NCBI RefSeq assembly: GCF_900105995.1
Contig: NZ_LT629785.1
Span: 2,418,001 to 2,482,000, forward strand
Direction: 5' to 3'
Origin: Pseudomonas pohangensis
GTDB lineage: Bacteria; Pseudomonadota; Gammaproteobacteria; Pseudomonadales; Pseudomonadaceae
DNA length: 64,000 bases
A program made the translations under genes and the position numbers. The first letter of the stretch is position 1. Each line of letters opens with the position of its first letter. The notes beneath the pieces were generated by a model, which did not search any database, was not told the DNA's origin, and saw nothing but the letters and a program-made list of their open reading frames with translations. This document shows positions 47,467-59,133 of the stretch, piece after piece.

Positions 47467-47784
47467 TCAGACCGGCAGGTCGGCCAGGCGCCAGACCTCA
47501 TACGCCGGGGTCTCGTAGGGATGGGCCTGCAGCAAGGCTTTTACTGCAGACTGGATCAACCCGTCAGCGACAACCAGTTCGACTTTCCACTCCTGTACCT
47601 GCTCAAGCTGCCCGCTTTGGCCAATATACGGCTGACTGCCGGACAACGGGCGAAACTGCCCCAGACCAAGGGTTTGCCAGCAGCAACTGTCGTAAGCGCC
47701 AATCAAGCCGCCGCCAGCGGCAAATACCGCTGACTTGACCGTCTGCAGATGGCTTTCCGGCACAAAAAAACACAGCTTGTACAT
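47467..47784 (-). CDS. NIF3-like (YqfO) small protein
   Basis: A 105-residue protein with the PII-like fold found inserted in NIF3/YqfO proteins, here on its own: MYKLCFFVPESHLQTVKSAV and, at the end, LLQAHPYETPAYEVWRL (HPYExPAY motif). Function unknown. Start 47784 is supported by GAGGAG. Its stop abuts the L,D-transpeptidase stop with no gap. Confidence 0.85.
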   Translation of the reverse strand: MYKLCFFVPESHLQTVKSAVFAAGGGLIGAYDSCCWQTLGLGQFRPLSGSQPYIGQSGQLEQVQEWKVELVVADGLIQSAVKALLQAHPYETPAYEVWRLADLPV

Positions 47785-47889
47785 GACCACTTGCTCCTCG
47801 CAGGACGAACAGCTGCTGGTGTATCGCATCCATGGCAACCGCTTCAGCCGCCTGCTCACAGACCAGCAGAACGACAGGGTCGTGGGAAG

Positions 47890-49506
47890 TCAGCGAATAA
47901 ACAACGCCACCTGATTGCGCCCTGCCTGCTTGGCGCTGTACAGCGCCAGATCGGCATTTTTCGACAGCATCTTGCCGTCTTCACTGCCCTGCAGCTCGGC
48001 TATACCACAACTGAAGGTGCAAAACAGATCCTGCGGCTGCGCCGGATGCAGTATCTCGGCAAAGTGCTGGCGTATTTCCTCGATCACCTTCAGCGCTGAA
48101 GCTGCGGCCGTGTCCGGCAACACCACGGCAAACTCCTCGCCACCATAGCGGCCGATAAAGTCGGTCTTGCGCAAGCGCTGCTTGAGAAACACGGCCAGGC
48201 TTTTGATGACGCGGTCGCCCACCGGATGACCATAGGTATCGTTGACCTTCTTGAAGAAGTCGATATCCAGCATGGCAAAACTCAACGGGCGGGCCGTACG
48301 CCGAGCGCGGCCGCAAGCATCTTCAAGCAATTGCAGGATATGCGTGTGGTTGTACAGGCCGGTAAGACTGTCGCGCACCATCAGCGCATGCAGGCTCCGC
48401 GCCCGTGCGGCGCGCTGACGCACGGTTGCAATCAGGTGTCGTGGCTTGATGGGTTTGGTAATGAAATCATCAGCGCCCTCGCCCATGGCATCCAGCTGTT
48501 TGTCGAGGTCGCCTTCGGCAGAGAGAAAAATGATCGGCACGCTGACATAGCGCTCGCTCTGGCGAATCACCTTGGCCAGTTCGGGCCCGCTGCAGCGCGG
48601 CATATACATGTCGAGGATGATCAGATCGGGTTGAAATTCGGCCAGCTCGCTCATCACCCTGTTCGGCTCATGGAGGGTGCTGGTAACCATACCGGCGCTG
48701 TTCAGCGCGCGCTCGGTAAAGGATGCCTGGGCACGCGAGTCATCCACCACCAGTACCTTGTAGGGCTCGAAATGGGCAATTCTGGTCAGCCGCTCGATGC
48801 ACTCAAGCACAATGGACGCGTCAATCGTACCGGTAAAAAACGCCTGACCACCGGCACACACCGCGCTAAGGCGGGTCTGCGTGTCGGCGTCTTGACGGCT
48901 GAAAAACAGCAACGGCAACCTGGCCGCACTGCCTTGCTGCAACGCCTGGGCGAAGCGCAGGCCGCAGTCTTGGCCGGTAAAGTCGACATCCAGAACAATC
49001 GCCGCCGGATGCCGCACTGCCAGTGCGGAATTAAAGCCGTCGAGACTGTCAAAGACCTGCGTGAACAAGCCGAATGACTGCAGCTGCATACTCAGCCGCT
49101 TGCTCGCCAGCGGATCTTGCAGGGCAACATAGATCGGCCGGCGCAAGGCCGGCAACACGACTTCCTCAAGCTCGTCATGGTGGCGCAGGCCGGTACGCGA
49201 CAAACGCTGCATGAGCAGATTGAGTTCGGCAATCACTTCGCTATAGAGGCGGCCTTTATTGTCGGCCACGGCGTTCAGGCAGTGGTTGATGCCCGTAGCC
49301 AGCTGGCTGTGCTCGGCTTGTTCGAAGCGCTGCGCATAACGCAGCAGCAGGCGATTGCTTTCAACCAGTGCGGCCATTTCCTGCGCGTTCCAGACACCCG
49401 ACTGCAGACGCTGCCACAGCTCGAGGGTCATCCTGGCCTGATGGATGACCCGGCGGGCAAAGTGGCGCTTGAGGTGATTGCTGCGGGGCTGGCTCTGATC
49501 GTGCAT
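47890..49506 (-). CDS. Diguanylate cyclase with two receiver domains
   Basis: A 538-residue PleD-like response regulator. Helical N-terminus (1-115); a first receiver (about 120-235) that keeps LDVDF but lacks the conserved Lys (FFTGTID instead of a KP loop), so it is degenerate; a complete second receiver (about 250-370; VLVVDDSRAQ, LIILDMYMP, FITKPIKP); and a GGDEF domain with active site GGEEF at 455-459. The inhibitory RxxD I-site is RKTD at 446-449. It should make c-di-GMP when phosphorylated. No partner kinase gene is nearby. Confidence 0.9.
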   Translation of the reverse strand: MHDQSQPRSNHLKRHFARRVIHQARMTLELWQRLQSGVWNAQEMAALVESNRLLLRYAQRFEQAEHSQLATGINHCLNAVADNKGRLYSEVIAELNLLMQRLSRTGLRHHDELEEVVLPALRRPIYVALQDPLASKRLSMQLQSFGLFTQVFDSLDGFNSALAVRHPAAIVLDVDFTGQDCGLRFAQALQQGSAARLPLLFFSRQDADTQTRLSAVCAGGQAFFTGTIDASIVLECIERLTRIAHFEPYKVLVVDDSRAQASFTERALNSAGMVTSTLHEPNRVMSELAEFQPDLIILDMYMPRCSGPELAKVIRQSERYVSVPIIFLSAEGDLDKQLDAMGEGADDFITKPIKPRHLIATVRQRAARARSLHALMVRDSLTGLYNHTHILQLLEDACGRARRTARPLSFAMLDIDFFKKVNDTYGHPVGDRVIKSLAVFLKQRLRKTDFIGRYGGEEFAVVLPDTAAASALKVIEEIRQHFAEILHPAQPQDLFCTFSCGIAELQGSEDGKMLSKNADLALYSAKQAGRNQVALFIR

Positions 49507-49599
49507 GGTCTGGCTGAATCCGCTGATCTGCGCAAAAGAGTGGGGCAATGCTAGCACCACTCTGCAGCCCTCGCAGCCGCCGGATTTCTGGCGTTTTGC

Positions 49600-49627
49600 G
49601 CAGGTTCAGCAGCCTCGCCGAACCTGC
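49600..49627. other. Hairpin downstream of purL
   Basis: GCAGGTTC and GAACCTGC, eight bases each with a 12-base loop, without U-tract on either strand. It may protect the purL mRNA end or be chance. Confidence 0.3.
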
Positions 49628-49663
49628 CTGCATGAGCGCCGGATCAACACATCAGCAGCCCTG

Positions 49664-52600
49664 TCAGTCGACCCAGACCCGCGCATTGCGGAACATGCGC
49701 AACCAGCCGCCGTCTTCCTGCCAGCCTTCGGGTTGCCAGGAGTTCTGCACGGCACGGAACACCCGCTCCGGGTGCGGCATCATGATGGTCACGCGACCGT
49801 CCTGGTTGCACAGACCGGTGATGCCACGGGGTGAGCCATTCGGGTTGGCCGGGTAGCTCTCGGTGACCTTGCCGTAGTTGTCGATGAAGCGCAGCGCCAC
49901 GCTGCCGGACAGATCCGCCTCGAGCAGGGCTTCTGCGCTGGCGAACTCGGCATGCCCTTCACCGTGGGCGATGGCAATCGGCAACCGCGAGCCGGCCATG
50001 CCCTGCAGGAAGATCGACGCCGATTCCTGCACCTGGACCATGGCCACCCGCGCCTCGAACTGCTCCGAACGGTTACGCACGAAGTGCGGCCACAGATCGC
50101 TGCCGGGGATCAGTTCGTGCAGGTTGGAGAGCATCTGGCAACCGTTGCACACACCCAGCGCAAAGCTGTCAGCGCGCTCGAAGAAACCCTGGAAGGCATC
50201 GCGGGCGCGGGCATTGAACAGGATCGATTTGGCCCAGCCTTCACCGGCACCGAGCACGTCGCCATAGGAGAAACCACCACAAGCAACCAGCCCCTTGAAC
50301 TGCTCCAGACTGACGCTGCCACCGAGAATGTCGCTCATGTGCACATCGACCGCGGCAAACCCGGCGCGGTCGAACGCCGCAGCCATTTCCACCTGACCGT
50401 TGACGCCCTGCTCACGCAGCACGGCGATCTTTGGTCGCACAGCGGTCTTGATATAAGGCGCGGCAATATCCTCGTTAACATCAAACGACAGCTTGGCCGA
50501 CAGCCCGGGGTTGTTCTCGTCGAGCAGCGCCTCGAATTCCTGATCGGCACACAGTGCGTTGTCACGCAGGCGCTGCATGCGATAGCTGGTCTGGCTCCAT
50601 TCACCTTGCAGCAGGCGCCGTTCGGCGTTGAACAACAGCTCACCGGCAAAGCGGATATTCACCTGCTCGGCATTGACCGGCTGACCGATCACGGCAACAC
50701 AATCGCCCAGACCGGCAGCGCTGAATTGCGAAAGAATTTCTTCGGTATCGTCCTGGCGCACCTGGATTACTGCGCCCAGCTCTTCATTGAACAGCACGGC
50801 AGCCAGTTCATCCCTGCCGCCAGCCAGCGGATCCAGGCACAGATCCAGCCCGCAATGCCCGGCAAAGGCCATTTCCAGCACGCTCGCCAGCAAGCCACCG
50901 TCGGAGCGGTCATGGTAGGCCAGCAGTTTGTTGTCGGCATTCAAGCCTTGCACCACGGCGAACAGCGCCTTGAGGTCTTCGGCATCATCCACGTCCGGCA
51001 CCTGCTGGCCGAGCTGGCTGTAAACCTGGGCAAGAATCGATGCGCCCATGCGGTTCTGTCCGCGACCCAGATCGATCAGGATCAGATCGGTTTCGCCACG
51101 ATCCAGGCGCAGTTGCGGCGTCATGGTCTGGCGAATGTCGAGCACCGGGGCAAAGCCGGAAACGATCAGTGACAAGGGCGAAGTCACGCTCTTGTCGACG
51201 CCGTCATCCTGCCAGCGGGTTTTCATCGACATCGAGTCCTTGCCCACCGGAATCGTGATGCCCAGCTCCGGGCACAATTGCATGCCCACAGCCTGCACCG
51301 TGTCGTACAGGCGGGCGTCTTCGCCCGGATGACCGGCGGCAGCCATCCAGTTGGCCGAGAGCTTGATGTCGGACAGCTTGTCGATACGCGCGGCCATGAT
51401 ATTGGTCAGCGTTTCGCCAATTGCCATGCGCCCGGAGGCAGCGGCATCCAGCAGGGCCAGCGGCGTCCGTTCGCCCATGGCCATGGCTTCGCCGGTGTAG
51501 ACATCGAAGCTGGTGGCGGTGACTGCACAATCGGCCACCGGCACCTGCCACGGACCGACCATCTGGTCGCGGGCCACCAGGCCGGTAATGCTGCGATCAC
51601 CAATGGTGATCAGGAAATTCTTGCTGGCCACTGCCGGATGGCTGAGTACGCGGGTTATCGCCTCGTTCAGGTCCACCTGAGCGGGGTCAAAGGCATCGCC
51701 CTGTTCGGCTTCGCGCTGCGCGCTGCGATGCATGCGCGGCGCCTTGCCGAGCAGGACGTTGAGCGGCATGTCCACCGGTTTGTTACCGAAATGGCTGTCA
51801 GAAACGGTCAGATGCGCTTCGGCGGTGGCCTCACCCACCACGGCGAACGGGCAGCGCTCGCGTTCGCAGATGGCCTGGAAGCGTGCAAGATCGGCGCTGT
51901 CCACCGACAGCACATAGCGCTCCTGCGATTCGTTGCACCAGATCTCGTGGGGTGCCATGCCGGGTTCGTCATTCGGCACCTTGCGCAGCTCGAAGCGCCC
52001 GCCGCGACCACCGTCATTCACCAGCTCGGGGAAGGCATTGGACAGGCCGCCGGCACCCACGTCATGGATGAATTTGATCGGATTCTGTTCGCCCAGCTGC
52101 CAGCAGCGGTCGATGACCTCCTGACAACGGCGCTCCATTTCCGGGTTTTCGCGCTGTACCGAGGCGAAATCCAGATCGGCCGAACTGGCACCGGTAGCCA
52201 TAGATGAAGCGGCACCGCCGCCCAGGCCGATAAGCATGGCCGGACCACCGAGCACGATGAGCTTGCCACCGACGCTGATGCCGGCCTTCTGCACATGGTC
52301 TTCACGGATGTTGCCCATACCGCCGGCGAGCATGATCGGCTTGTGATAGCCACGCACTTCTGCCCCGCGCGGGGTCGTGATGCTCTGTTCGAAGGTGCGG
52401 AAGTAACCGGTCAGCGCCGGACGGCCAAACTCGTTGTTGAACGCCGCGCCACCCAGCGGGCCTTCGAGCATGATGTCCAGCGCGGTAACGATGCGCTCGG
52501 GTTTGCCGTAGGGCTTTTCCCACGGCTGTTCGAAGCCGGGAATATTCAGGTTGGATACGGTAAAGCCAACCAGACCGGCCTTGGGCTTGGCGCCCCGGCC

Positions 52601-53560
52601 AGTCGCACCCTCATCGCGGATCTCGCCACCGGAGCCGGTAGAGGCACCGGGGAATGGCGCAATCGCGGTCGGGTGGTTGTGGGTTTCCACCTTCATCAGG
52701 ATATGCACCGGCTGCTGATTCGCCGCGTACTCGCGCGTCTCGGGGTCCGGATAGAAACGTCCGGCGCTGCTGCCGACAATTACCGCAGCATTGTCTTTAT
52801 AGGCCGACAGCACGCCTTCGCCGTGCAGCTCGTTGGTGTTCTTGATCATGCCGAACAGCGACTTGCTCTGGTTCTCGCCGTCGATATCCCAGCTGGCGTT
52901 GAAGATCTTGTGCCGGCAGTGCTCGGAGTTGGCCTGGGCGAACATCATCAGTTCGATGTCATGGGGATTGCGCTGGAGATCGTTGAAGCTCTGCAGCAGA
53001 TAATCGATTTCGTCTTCGGCCAGTGCCAGGCCCAGCTCACTATTGGCCTGTTCCAGGGCCGCACGCCCGCCAGCCAGTATATCCACCGCCTGCAGCGGGG
53101 TCGGCTGCGCATGGCTGAACAGTGCCGCGGCCTGCTCCAGGCTATCCACCACCAGCTGGGTCATGCGGTCATGCAGCAGCGCCGCCACGGCACTGACATC
53201 CGCCTCGCTCAAGTCACCGGCAACGTAATAGGCAATACCACGCTCCAGCCGCAGAATCTTGCCCAGACCACAGTTGCGGGCGATATCGCTGGCCTTGCTC
53301 GACCAGGGTGAAATGGTGCCGAAACGCGGCAAAACCAGCAGCAAGCGCCCTGCCGGTTCCTGCACCGGCACACTCGGGCCGTACTTGAGCAGGCGCGACA
53401 GTACCTGCCGTTCAGCGTCGAGCAGCTCACCGTCGAGGTCGGCAAAATGCGCAAATTCTGCGTACAGGCCGCTGACTGCGGGGATCTTGCTGGTCAGTTG
53501 CTCGAGCAGTTTGCCATGGCGAAAGGCAGAAAGAGCGGGGGCGCCGCGCAGAATCAACAT
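49664..53560 (-). CDS. purL: Phosphoribosylformylglycinamidine synthase PurL (long form)
   Basis: A 1298-residue single-chain FGAM synthase: N-terminal PurS-like domain (1-150), linker, two-part ATP-binding synthetase (about 220-980; [27 protein letters not shown]), and a class I glutaminase at the end with Cys in [12 protein letters not shown] and the PHPERVFR loop. Start 53560 ([13 protein letters not shown]) gives the usual proteobacterial length. Divergent from mltF with 151 bp between. Confidence 0.97.
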   Translation of the reverse strand: MLILRGAPALSAFRHGKLLEQLTSKIPAVSGLYAEFAHFADLDGELLDAERQVLSRLLKYGPSVPVQEPAGRLLLVLPRFGTISPWSSKASDIARNCGLGKILRLERGIAYYVAGDLSEADVSAVAALLHDRMTQLVVDSLEQAAALFSHAQPTPLQAVDILAGGRAALEQANSELGLALAEDEIDYLLQSFNDLQRNPHDIELMMFAQANSEHCRHKIFNASWDIDGENQSKSLFGMIKNTNELHGEGVLSAYKDNAAVIVGSSAGRFYPDPETREYAANQQPVHILMKVETHNHPTAIAPFPGASTGSGGEIRDEGATGRGAKPKAGLVGFTVSNLNIPGFEQPWEKPYGKPERIVTALDIMLEGPLGGAAFNNEFGRPALTGYFRTFEQSITTPRGAEVRGYHKPIMLAGGMGNIREDHVQKAGISVGGKLIVLGGPAMLIGLGGGAASSMATGASSADLDFASVQRENPEMERRCQEVIDRCWQLGEQNPIKFIHDVGAGGLSNAFPELVNDGGRGGRFELRKVPNDEPGMAPHEIWCNESQERYVLSVDSADLARFQAICERERCPFAVVGEATAEAHLTVSDSHFGNKPVDMPLNVLLGKAPRMHRSAQREAEQGDAFDPAQVDLNEAITRVLSHPAVASKNFLITIGDRSITGLVARDQMVGPWQVPVADCAVTATSFDVYTGEAMAMGERTPLALLDAAASGRMAIGETLTNIMAARIDKLSDIKLSANWMAAAGHPGEDARLYDTVQAVGMQLCPELGITIPVGKDSMSMKTRWQDDGVDKSVTSPLSLIVSGFAPVLDIRQTMTPQLRLDRGETDLILIDLGRGQNRMGASILAQVYSQLGQQVPDVDDAEDLKALFAVVQGLNADNKLLAYHDRSDGGLLASVLEMAFAGHCGLDLCLDPLAGGRDELAAVLFNEELGAVIQVRQDDTEEILSQFSAAGLGDCVAVIGQPVNAEQVNIRFAGELLFNAERRLLQGEWSQTSYRMQRLRDNALCADQEFEALLDENNPGLSAKLSFDVNEDIAAPYIKTAVRPKIAVLREQGVNGQVEMAAAFDRAGFAAVDVHMSDILGGSVSLEQFKGLVACGGFSYGDVLGAGEGWAKSILFNARARDAFQGFFERADSFALGVCNGCQMLSNLHELIPGSDLWPHFVRNRSEQFEARVAMVQVQESASIFLQGMAGSRLPIAIAHGEGHAEFASAEALLEADLSGSVALRFIDNYGKVTESYPANPNGSPRGITGLCNQDGRVTIMMPHPERVFRAVQNSWQPEGWQEDGGWLRMFRNARVWVD

Positions 53561-53612
53561 CGTCGGAACAGCCTCGGAGGGGTGTGCTGGAAAGTTGCGC
53601 ATTCTAGCCTAA

Positions 53613-55178
<1,566 letters not shown>

Positions 55179-55227
55179 TGGGCGCGCAGGTTATCGAAAG
55201 CAGGTGGTGTCTGGTCCGGGGCTGACC

Positions 55228-55701
55228 TTACGACTGCAACCGCCGCTGCCGGAAAAACTCGCGCAACTCGGCCGCGCACTGCTCGCCCAGCACCCCGCCT
55301 TCGACCTGCACCCGGTGATTGAGAAATTCCTGCGTGAAGAATTCGCCGCGACTGGCCACCACGCCGGCCTTGGGTTCACTGGCACCGTAAACCAGACGCT
55401 GGATACGCGAATGCACGATCAGCCCGGCACACATGCTGCACGGCTCCAGCGTGACATACAGGGTGGTGCCCGGCAGGCGGTAATTGGCCAGTGTACGGGC
55501 GGCCATGCGGATGGCGACCATTTCCGCGTGGGCACTCGGATCATCGGTACTGATCGGACAATTGAAGCCCGCGCCGACCACCTCGCCCGCGTGCACCACA
55601 ACCGCACCTACCGGCACCTCGCCCCGCGCAGCGCCTTGCCGCGCCTGCTCCAGTGCCAGCTGCATGAAATGTTCATCGCGCGAGCGCTCGCTGCTGGTCA
55701 T
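55228..55701 (-). CDS. tadA: tRNA-specific adenosine deaminase TadA
   Basis: A 157-residue zinc deaminase that turns A34 of tRNA-Arg(ACG) into inosine. HAEMVAIRMAA gives the zinc His and proton-shuttling Glu; PCSMCAG gives two Cys ligands. GGGAG precedes the ATG. Convergent with mltF. Confidence 0.95.
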   Translation of the reverse strand: MTSSERSRDEHFMQLALEQARQGAARGEVPVGAVVVHAGEVVGAGFNCPISTDDPSAHAEMVAIRMAARTLANYRLPGTTLYVTLEPCSMCAGLIVHSRIQRLVYGASEPKAGVVASRGEFFTQEFLNHRVQVEGGVLGEQCAAELREFFRQRRLQS

Positions 55702-55804
55702 CCTTTTCTCCCATTCAATGCAGAGACTGAAATGCGCGCAGCATGATTGTCCCGCACCCCGCCTCTGCTCAAGCGGCGATTCTCCGGCTTGCCCCGCTTA
55801 GGCA

Positions 55805-57175
55805 TCAGGCGACCTCGATGGCGGCCATCAGACCGGTTTCCATATGGTCGATGACGTGGCAGTGGAACATCCATACGCCGGGGTTATCGGCAACCAAGGC
55901 AATCCGCGCGCGCTCGTTCTTGCCCAGCAGATAGGTGTCGGTGAAGTAAGGGATAATCTGCCGGCGATCGGAATCGAGCACCTTGAACGCCATGCCGTGC
56001 AGGTGGATCGGATGCTGGTACTGGGTCATGTTGCGCAGTTCGAAGATGTAATGACCACCCAGCTTGAGACTGGCAATCGGCCGCTCGGCGCAGGTCTTGT
56101 CGGCAATGTCCCAGGCCTGGCCATTGATCTGCCAGAGCTTGTAGGCCGCACCCTGTTGCACATTGCCGGACAACTCGGCACTCCATTCGAAATTGAAGCG
56201 CAGGGTTTCGGCACGCTGCAGGTCCGGCTCGGCCAGCGGATTGGCCGGCAGTGCCAGTGGCCAGTCGGCGCCGGCGGCGGCTGTCGGCTGGCTGACCAGG
56301 GTAGCCAGGCGCAACGGACCGTTACGCAGGGACAGCTCGGTACCGGCAGGCGGAACCCTTATCGCAAGATCCAGGCGCATGCCGGCACCCAGCCAGTATT
56401 CCTTGCCCAGCGGCCGCGGTTGTACCGGATTACCGTCGACGGCATAGATCCGTGCGTCGGCACCGGGCAGGTTCAGGCGGTAGGTGGCGGTATTGTCCAG
56501 ATTCAGCAGACGCAGGCGTACCACCTCGCCGGCCGGCAGTTCGATGTGCGGCGCATGCACGCCATTGACCGTGGACAAACGTCCCAGGGTGCCGCCACGG
56601 GCCGCTTCACGCGGCACGCTGAACGCGCCAAAGGCACCCTGCTCGTCCACCGCCCAGGTTTTCAGCACCAGCGTGCGTTCCTCACGGAAGCCGCTTGGCT
56701 CGCGTTCCTCGATGATCAGCGGCCCGACCAGCCCGCGCCCCAGCTGTTCGCTGCTGCTGGTGTGCGGGTGATACCAGTAGCTGCCGGCATCCGGGGTGAT
56801 GAAGTCGTAATCGAAGTACTCGCCCGGCAGCACCGGCAACTGCGAGACATAGGGCACCCCGTCCATCGCCAGCGGCAGGCGCATGCCATGCCAGTGGATG
56901 GTGGTCGGCTCGGGCAGCTGGTTGATAAAGCGCACACGCAGACGCTCGCCTTGCCGGCAGCGCAGCTCCAGGCCGGGGGCCTGACCACCATAGCCCCAGG
57001 CCGGCGTCACATGCCCGGCAACCAGCTCGACATCCACCGGTGCGGCAATCAGCTCGTAATCGTGGGTCGCCACGTTCTCCGGCCGCGCCAGCCAATAGCG
57101 CACGGCACCCCCGCCCAGACCGACCACCCCGAGCCCGGCCAGACCGCCAAGTACTTGCCTGCGTGAAAGCTTCAT
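55805..57175 (-). CDS. Multicopper oxidase, Tat-exported
   Basis: A 456-residue three-domain cupredoxin oxidase. N-terminal Tat-type signal (SRRQVLGGLAGLGVVGLGG). All copper motifs are present: HWHG, YHPH, HPIHLHG and the type-1/type-3 HCHVIDHMETGLM, with Met as axial ligand. It may oxidise Cu(I), phenols or another metal; no Met-rich loop like CueO is evident. ATG 57175 is used; the codon before it is TTG. It is last in the minus-strand run and 69 bp after the alcohol dehydrogenase gene. Confidence 0.88.
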   Translation of the reverse strand: MKLSRRQVLGGLAGLGVVGLGGGAVRYWLARPENVATHDYELIAAPVDVELVAGHVTPAWGYGGQAPGLELRCRQGERLRVRFINQLPEPTTIHWHGMRLPLAMDGVPYVSQLPVLPGEYFDYDFITPDAGSYWYHPHTSSSEQLGRGLVGPLIIEEREPSGFREERTLVLKTWAVDEQGAFGAFSVPREAARGGTLGRLSTVNGVHAPHIELPAGEVVRLRLLNLDNTATYRLNLPGADARIYAVDGNPVQPRPLGKEYWLGAGMRLDLAIRVPPAGTELSLRNGPLRLATLVSQPTAAAGADWPLALPANPLAEPDLQRAETLRFNFEWSAELSGNVQQGAAYKLWQINGQAWDIADKTCAERPIASLKLGGHYIFELRNMTQYQHPIHLHGMAFKVLDSDRRQIIPYFTDTYLLGKNERARIALVADNPGVWMFHCHVIDHMETGLMAAIEVA

Positions 57176-57244
57176 CAAACCAGATCCTCACAGCACCCAA
57201 AACGGCACCATGGGGATTGTCGCACTAACCAGCAACCGCGGGCA

Positions 57245-58405
57245 TCAAACCTTGGTCACCGCGCTTTTCGGATCGATCAGGATCTTGGCGTGTTTCTCCG
57301 GATCCTTCAGCGCATCGAAGGCATTGGCTACGCCTTCAAGGCCAACCAGGCCGGTGATCATCGGCGCACAGTTGACCTTGCCCTCGGCAATCATGTGCAG
57401 GGTGTCGCGGTATTCCAGCGGCGAGTGGCCGAAACAGAAACGCAGATCGATCTCCTTGTGGATAGCCAGTGCCGGCTCGTACCGATCAACCTGCATGCAC
57501 AGGCCGGCCACCACAATGCGCGACATCATCGGCGCGCCATCGATGATCTGCTGCACCAGACCGGGCATACCGACACACTCGAAAATCACCGGACGCTTGG
57601 GCGCACCGGCGCCCAGCTTCTCCGCCAGACGCCAGGCGATGTGCCAGGGTATCGGCAGCTTGCCGAGCTTCTCGCGGGTACCCAGCGACAGCTCGAGCAG
57701 GGCCGGAATGCCGCGAATGAAATCCTCGCCGGGGCGCTCGGCAAACGGCGAGCCCTCACGCGGGTCGATCACCACATCGGCTCCGCATTTCTGCGCCAGG
57801 GCACGGCGGCCCGGAGAGAAATCGCTGGCCACCACGTGCTCGACACCCTGAGCCTTGAGCAGGCAGATCACCGCCAGGCCAACCGGACCACAGCCGATGA
57901 CGATGGCCACATCCCTCCTCTTCACCTCGCTGCGGCGTACTGCGTGCCAGGCCACTGCCATGGGCTCGGTGAGCGCAGCCAGCTCCGCAGACAGGCCGTT
58001 GGGTACCTCTACCAGCGCCGACTCCTGCAGAATCATGCGCTCGGCATAGGCACCGGTAGCCCTGGGTGACAACCCGGCCAGATGAATGTCCTTGCCCACA
58101 CGCAACAGGGGTTGGGCCACCACGCGGGTACCGGGCTTGAGTTTCTTGTCACAGCCGGGGCCGTATTCGGCCACCTCGGCACACAATTCGTGACCGAACA
58201 CCACCGGATCGGCACTGCTCGGCACCGTATCGAAACCCACCTTGAGCACCACGTCACGGAACTCGTCACAGTGATGGCGCATATGCAGATCGGAGCCACA
58301 AATGCCGCAGCGCAGCACTTCCAGCAACACCTGGCCGGTGGCCGGCACCGGCTCCGGCAAATCGACCACGCTCAGCCCGGCGTTCTGACAGACAACTGCT
58401 TTCAT
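57245..58405 (-). CDS. Medium-chain alcohol dehydrogenase, lacking structural zinc site
   Basis: A 386-residue MDR-family enzyme. Catalytic zinc region RCGICGSDLHMRHHCDEF and GHELCAEV; NAD(P) loop GCGPVGLAVICLL near 170-185. The four-cysteine structural zinc lobe normally found around residues 90-115 is absent: that stretch reads AQPLLRVGKDIHLAGLSPRA. Oxidises an alcohol of unknown identity. GGGAG precedes the ATG. Fourth gene of the operon. Confidence 0.87.
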   Translation of the reverse strand: MKAVVCQNAGLSVVDLPEPVPATGQVLLEVLRCGICGSDLHMRHHCDEFRDVVLKVGFDTVPSSADPVVFGHELCAEVAEYGPGCDKKLKPGTRVVAQPLLRVGKDIHLAGLSPRATGAYAERMILQESALVEVPNGLSAELAALTEPMAVAWHAVRRSEVKRRDVAIVIGCGPVGLAVICLLKAQGVEHVVASDFSPGRRALAQKCGADVVIDPREGSPFAERPGEDFIRGIPALLELSLGTREKLGKLPIPWHIAWRLAEKLGAGAPKRPVIFECVGMPGLVQQIIDGAPMMSRIVVAGLCMQVDRYEPALAIHKEIDLRFCFGHSPLEYRDTLHMIAEGKVNCAPMITGLVGLEGVANAFDALKDPEKHAKILIDPKSAVTKV

Positions 58406-58434
58406 GCACTACTCCCTGGAATTGGTGGGTGACT

Positions 58435-59106
58435 TCAGGCGGCGCGACGCAAGGCGCGCAGCCATGCAATAGCGAAGAACAGGATCAGCAAACCGGCACC
58501 CAGTGCCCAGTCCAACTGCGGCAGGATCAGGTCGCCCTTCATTGGCGCCAGCGCGACCAGCACCGAAGCAGTTTTGTACGGCAAATACTTCAGGTATTGC
58601 GGGTCGGTGAGCAGTTCAAGGAAGGCTGCACGACTGGGGTAGCGCACGATCAGCACACTGTTCCAGTTGTCCACGGCGGGATCAAAGGTGACCAGATTGG
58701 TGCTCGGCGTACTGCCCCGGAGCGTACCCTGCAATTCGCTGACGAACAGCGGATAAGCACCCAGAGCAAACAGGATCGGCATGACATGTTCTTCGTAGTA
58801 GGCATTGGCCTCGGCCGGAGAACCCTGAAAGCTGGCCACCTCGGGCAACGCACGCAGCTGCGGGAAGTAACGCATCAGGTTGAGCATATACACCGGCTTG
58901 CCATCGTCGGCCTCGGCCCAGGCACGCATATGGAGGATCATCTGTGCCAGCTCCTCCTTGGGCACTGGCGCCTGCTCCAGCTTGCTCATGTAGTTATCCA
59001 CCTCGGCCTGACTGAGCTTGTTGCCGGGATTCAACAGATGATTGGCGAATAGAAATACAGCCAGCAAAACGGCCAGCAGAATGGCTTCAAAGCGCAAGCG
59101 ACGCAT
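58435..59106 (-). CDS. Membrane-anchored DUF1330-like protein
   Basis: A 223-residue protein with a helix at each end (ILLAVLLAVFLFANHLL and ALGAGLLILFFAIAWL) and a ferredoxin-like core resembling DUF1330 (KPVYMLNLMRYF; NSVLIVRYPSRAAFLELLTD). No function is known; I infer a periplasmic or cytoplasmic accessory or binding role for the catabolic genes around it. Ribosome site GGGAG is nine bases upstream. Confidence 0.75.
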   Translation of the reverse strand: MRRLRFEAILLAVLLAVFLFANHLLNPGNKLSQAEVDNYMSKLEQAPVPKEELAQMILHMRAWAEADDGKPVYMLNLMRYFPQLRALPEVASFQGSPAEANAYYEEHVMPILFALGAYPLFVSELQGTLRGSTPSTNLVTFDPAVDNWNSVLIVRYPSRAAFLELLTDPQYLKYLPYKTASVLVALAPMKGDLILPQLDWALGAGLLILFFAIAWLRALRRAA

Positions 59107-59133
59107 GGGTAAAGCTCCCGGGAAGGGGTGGGG

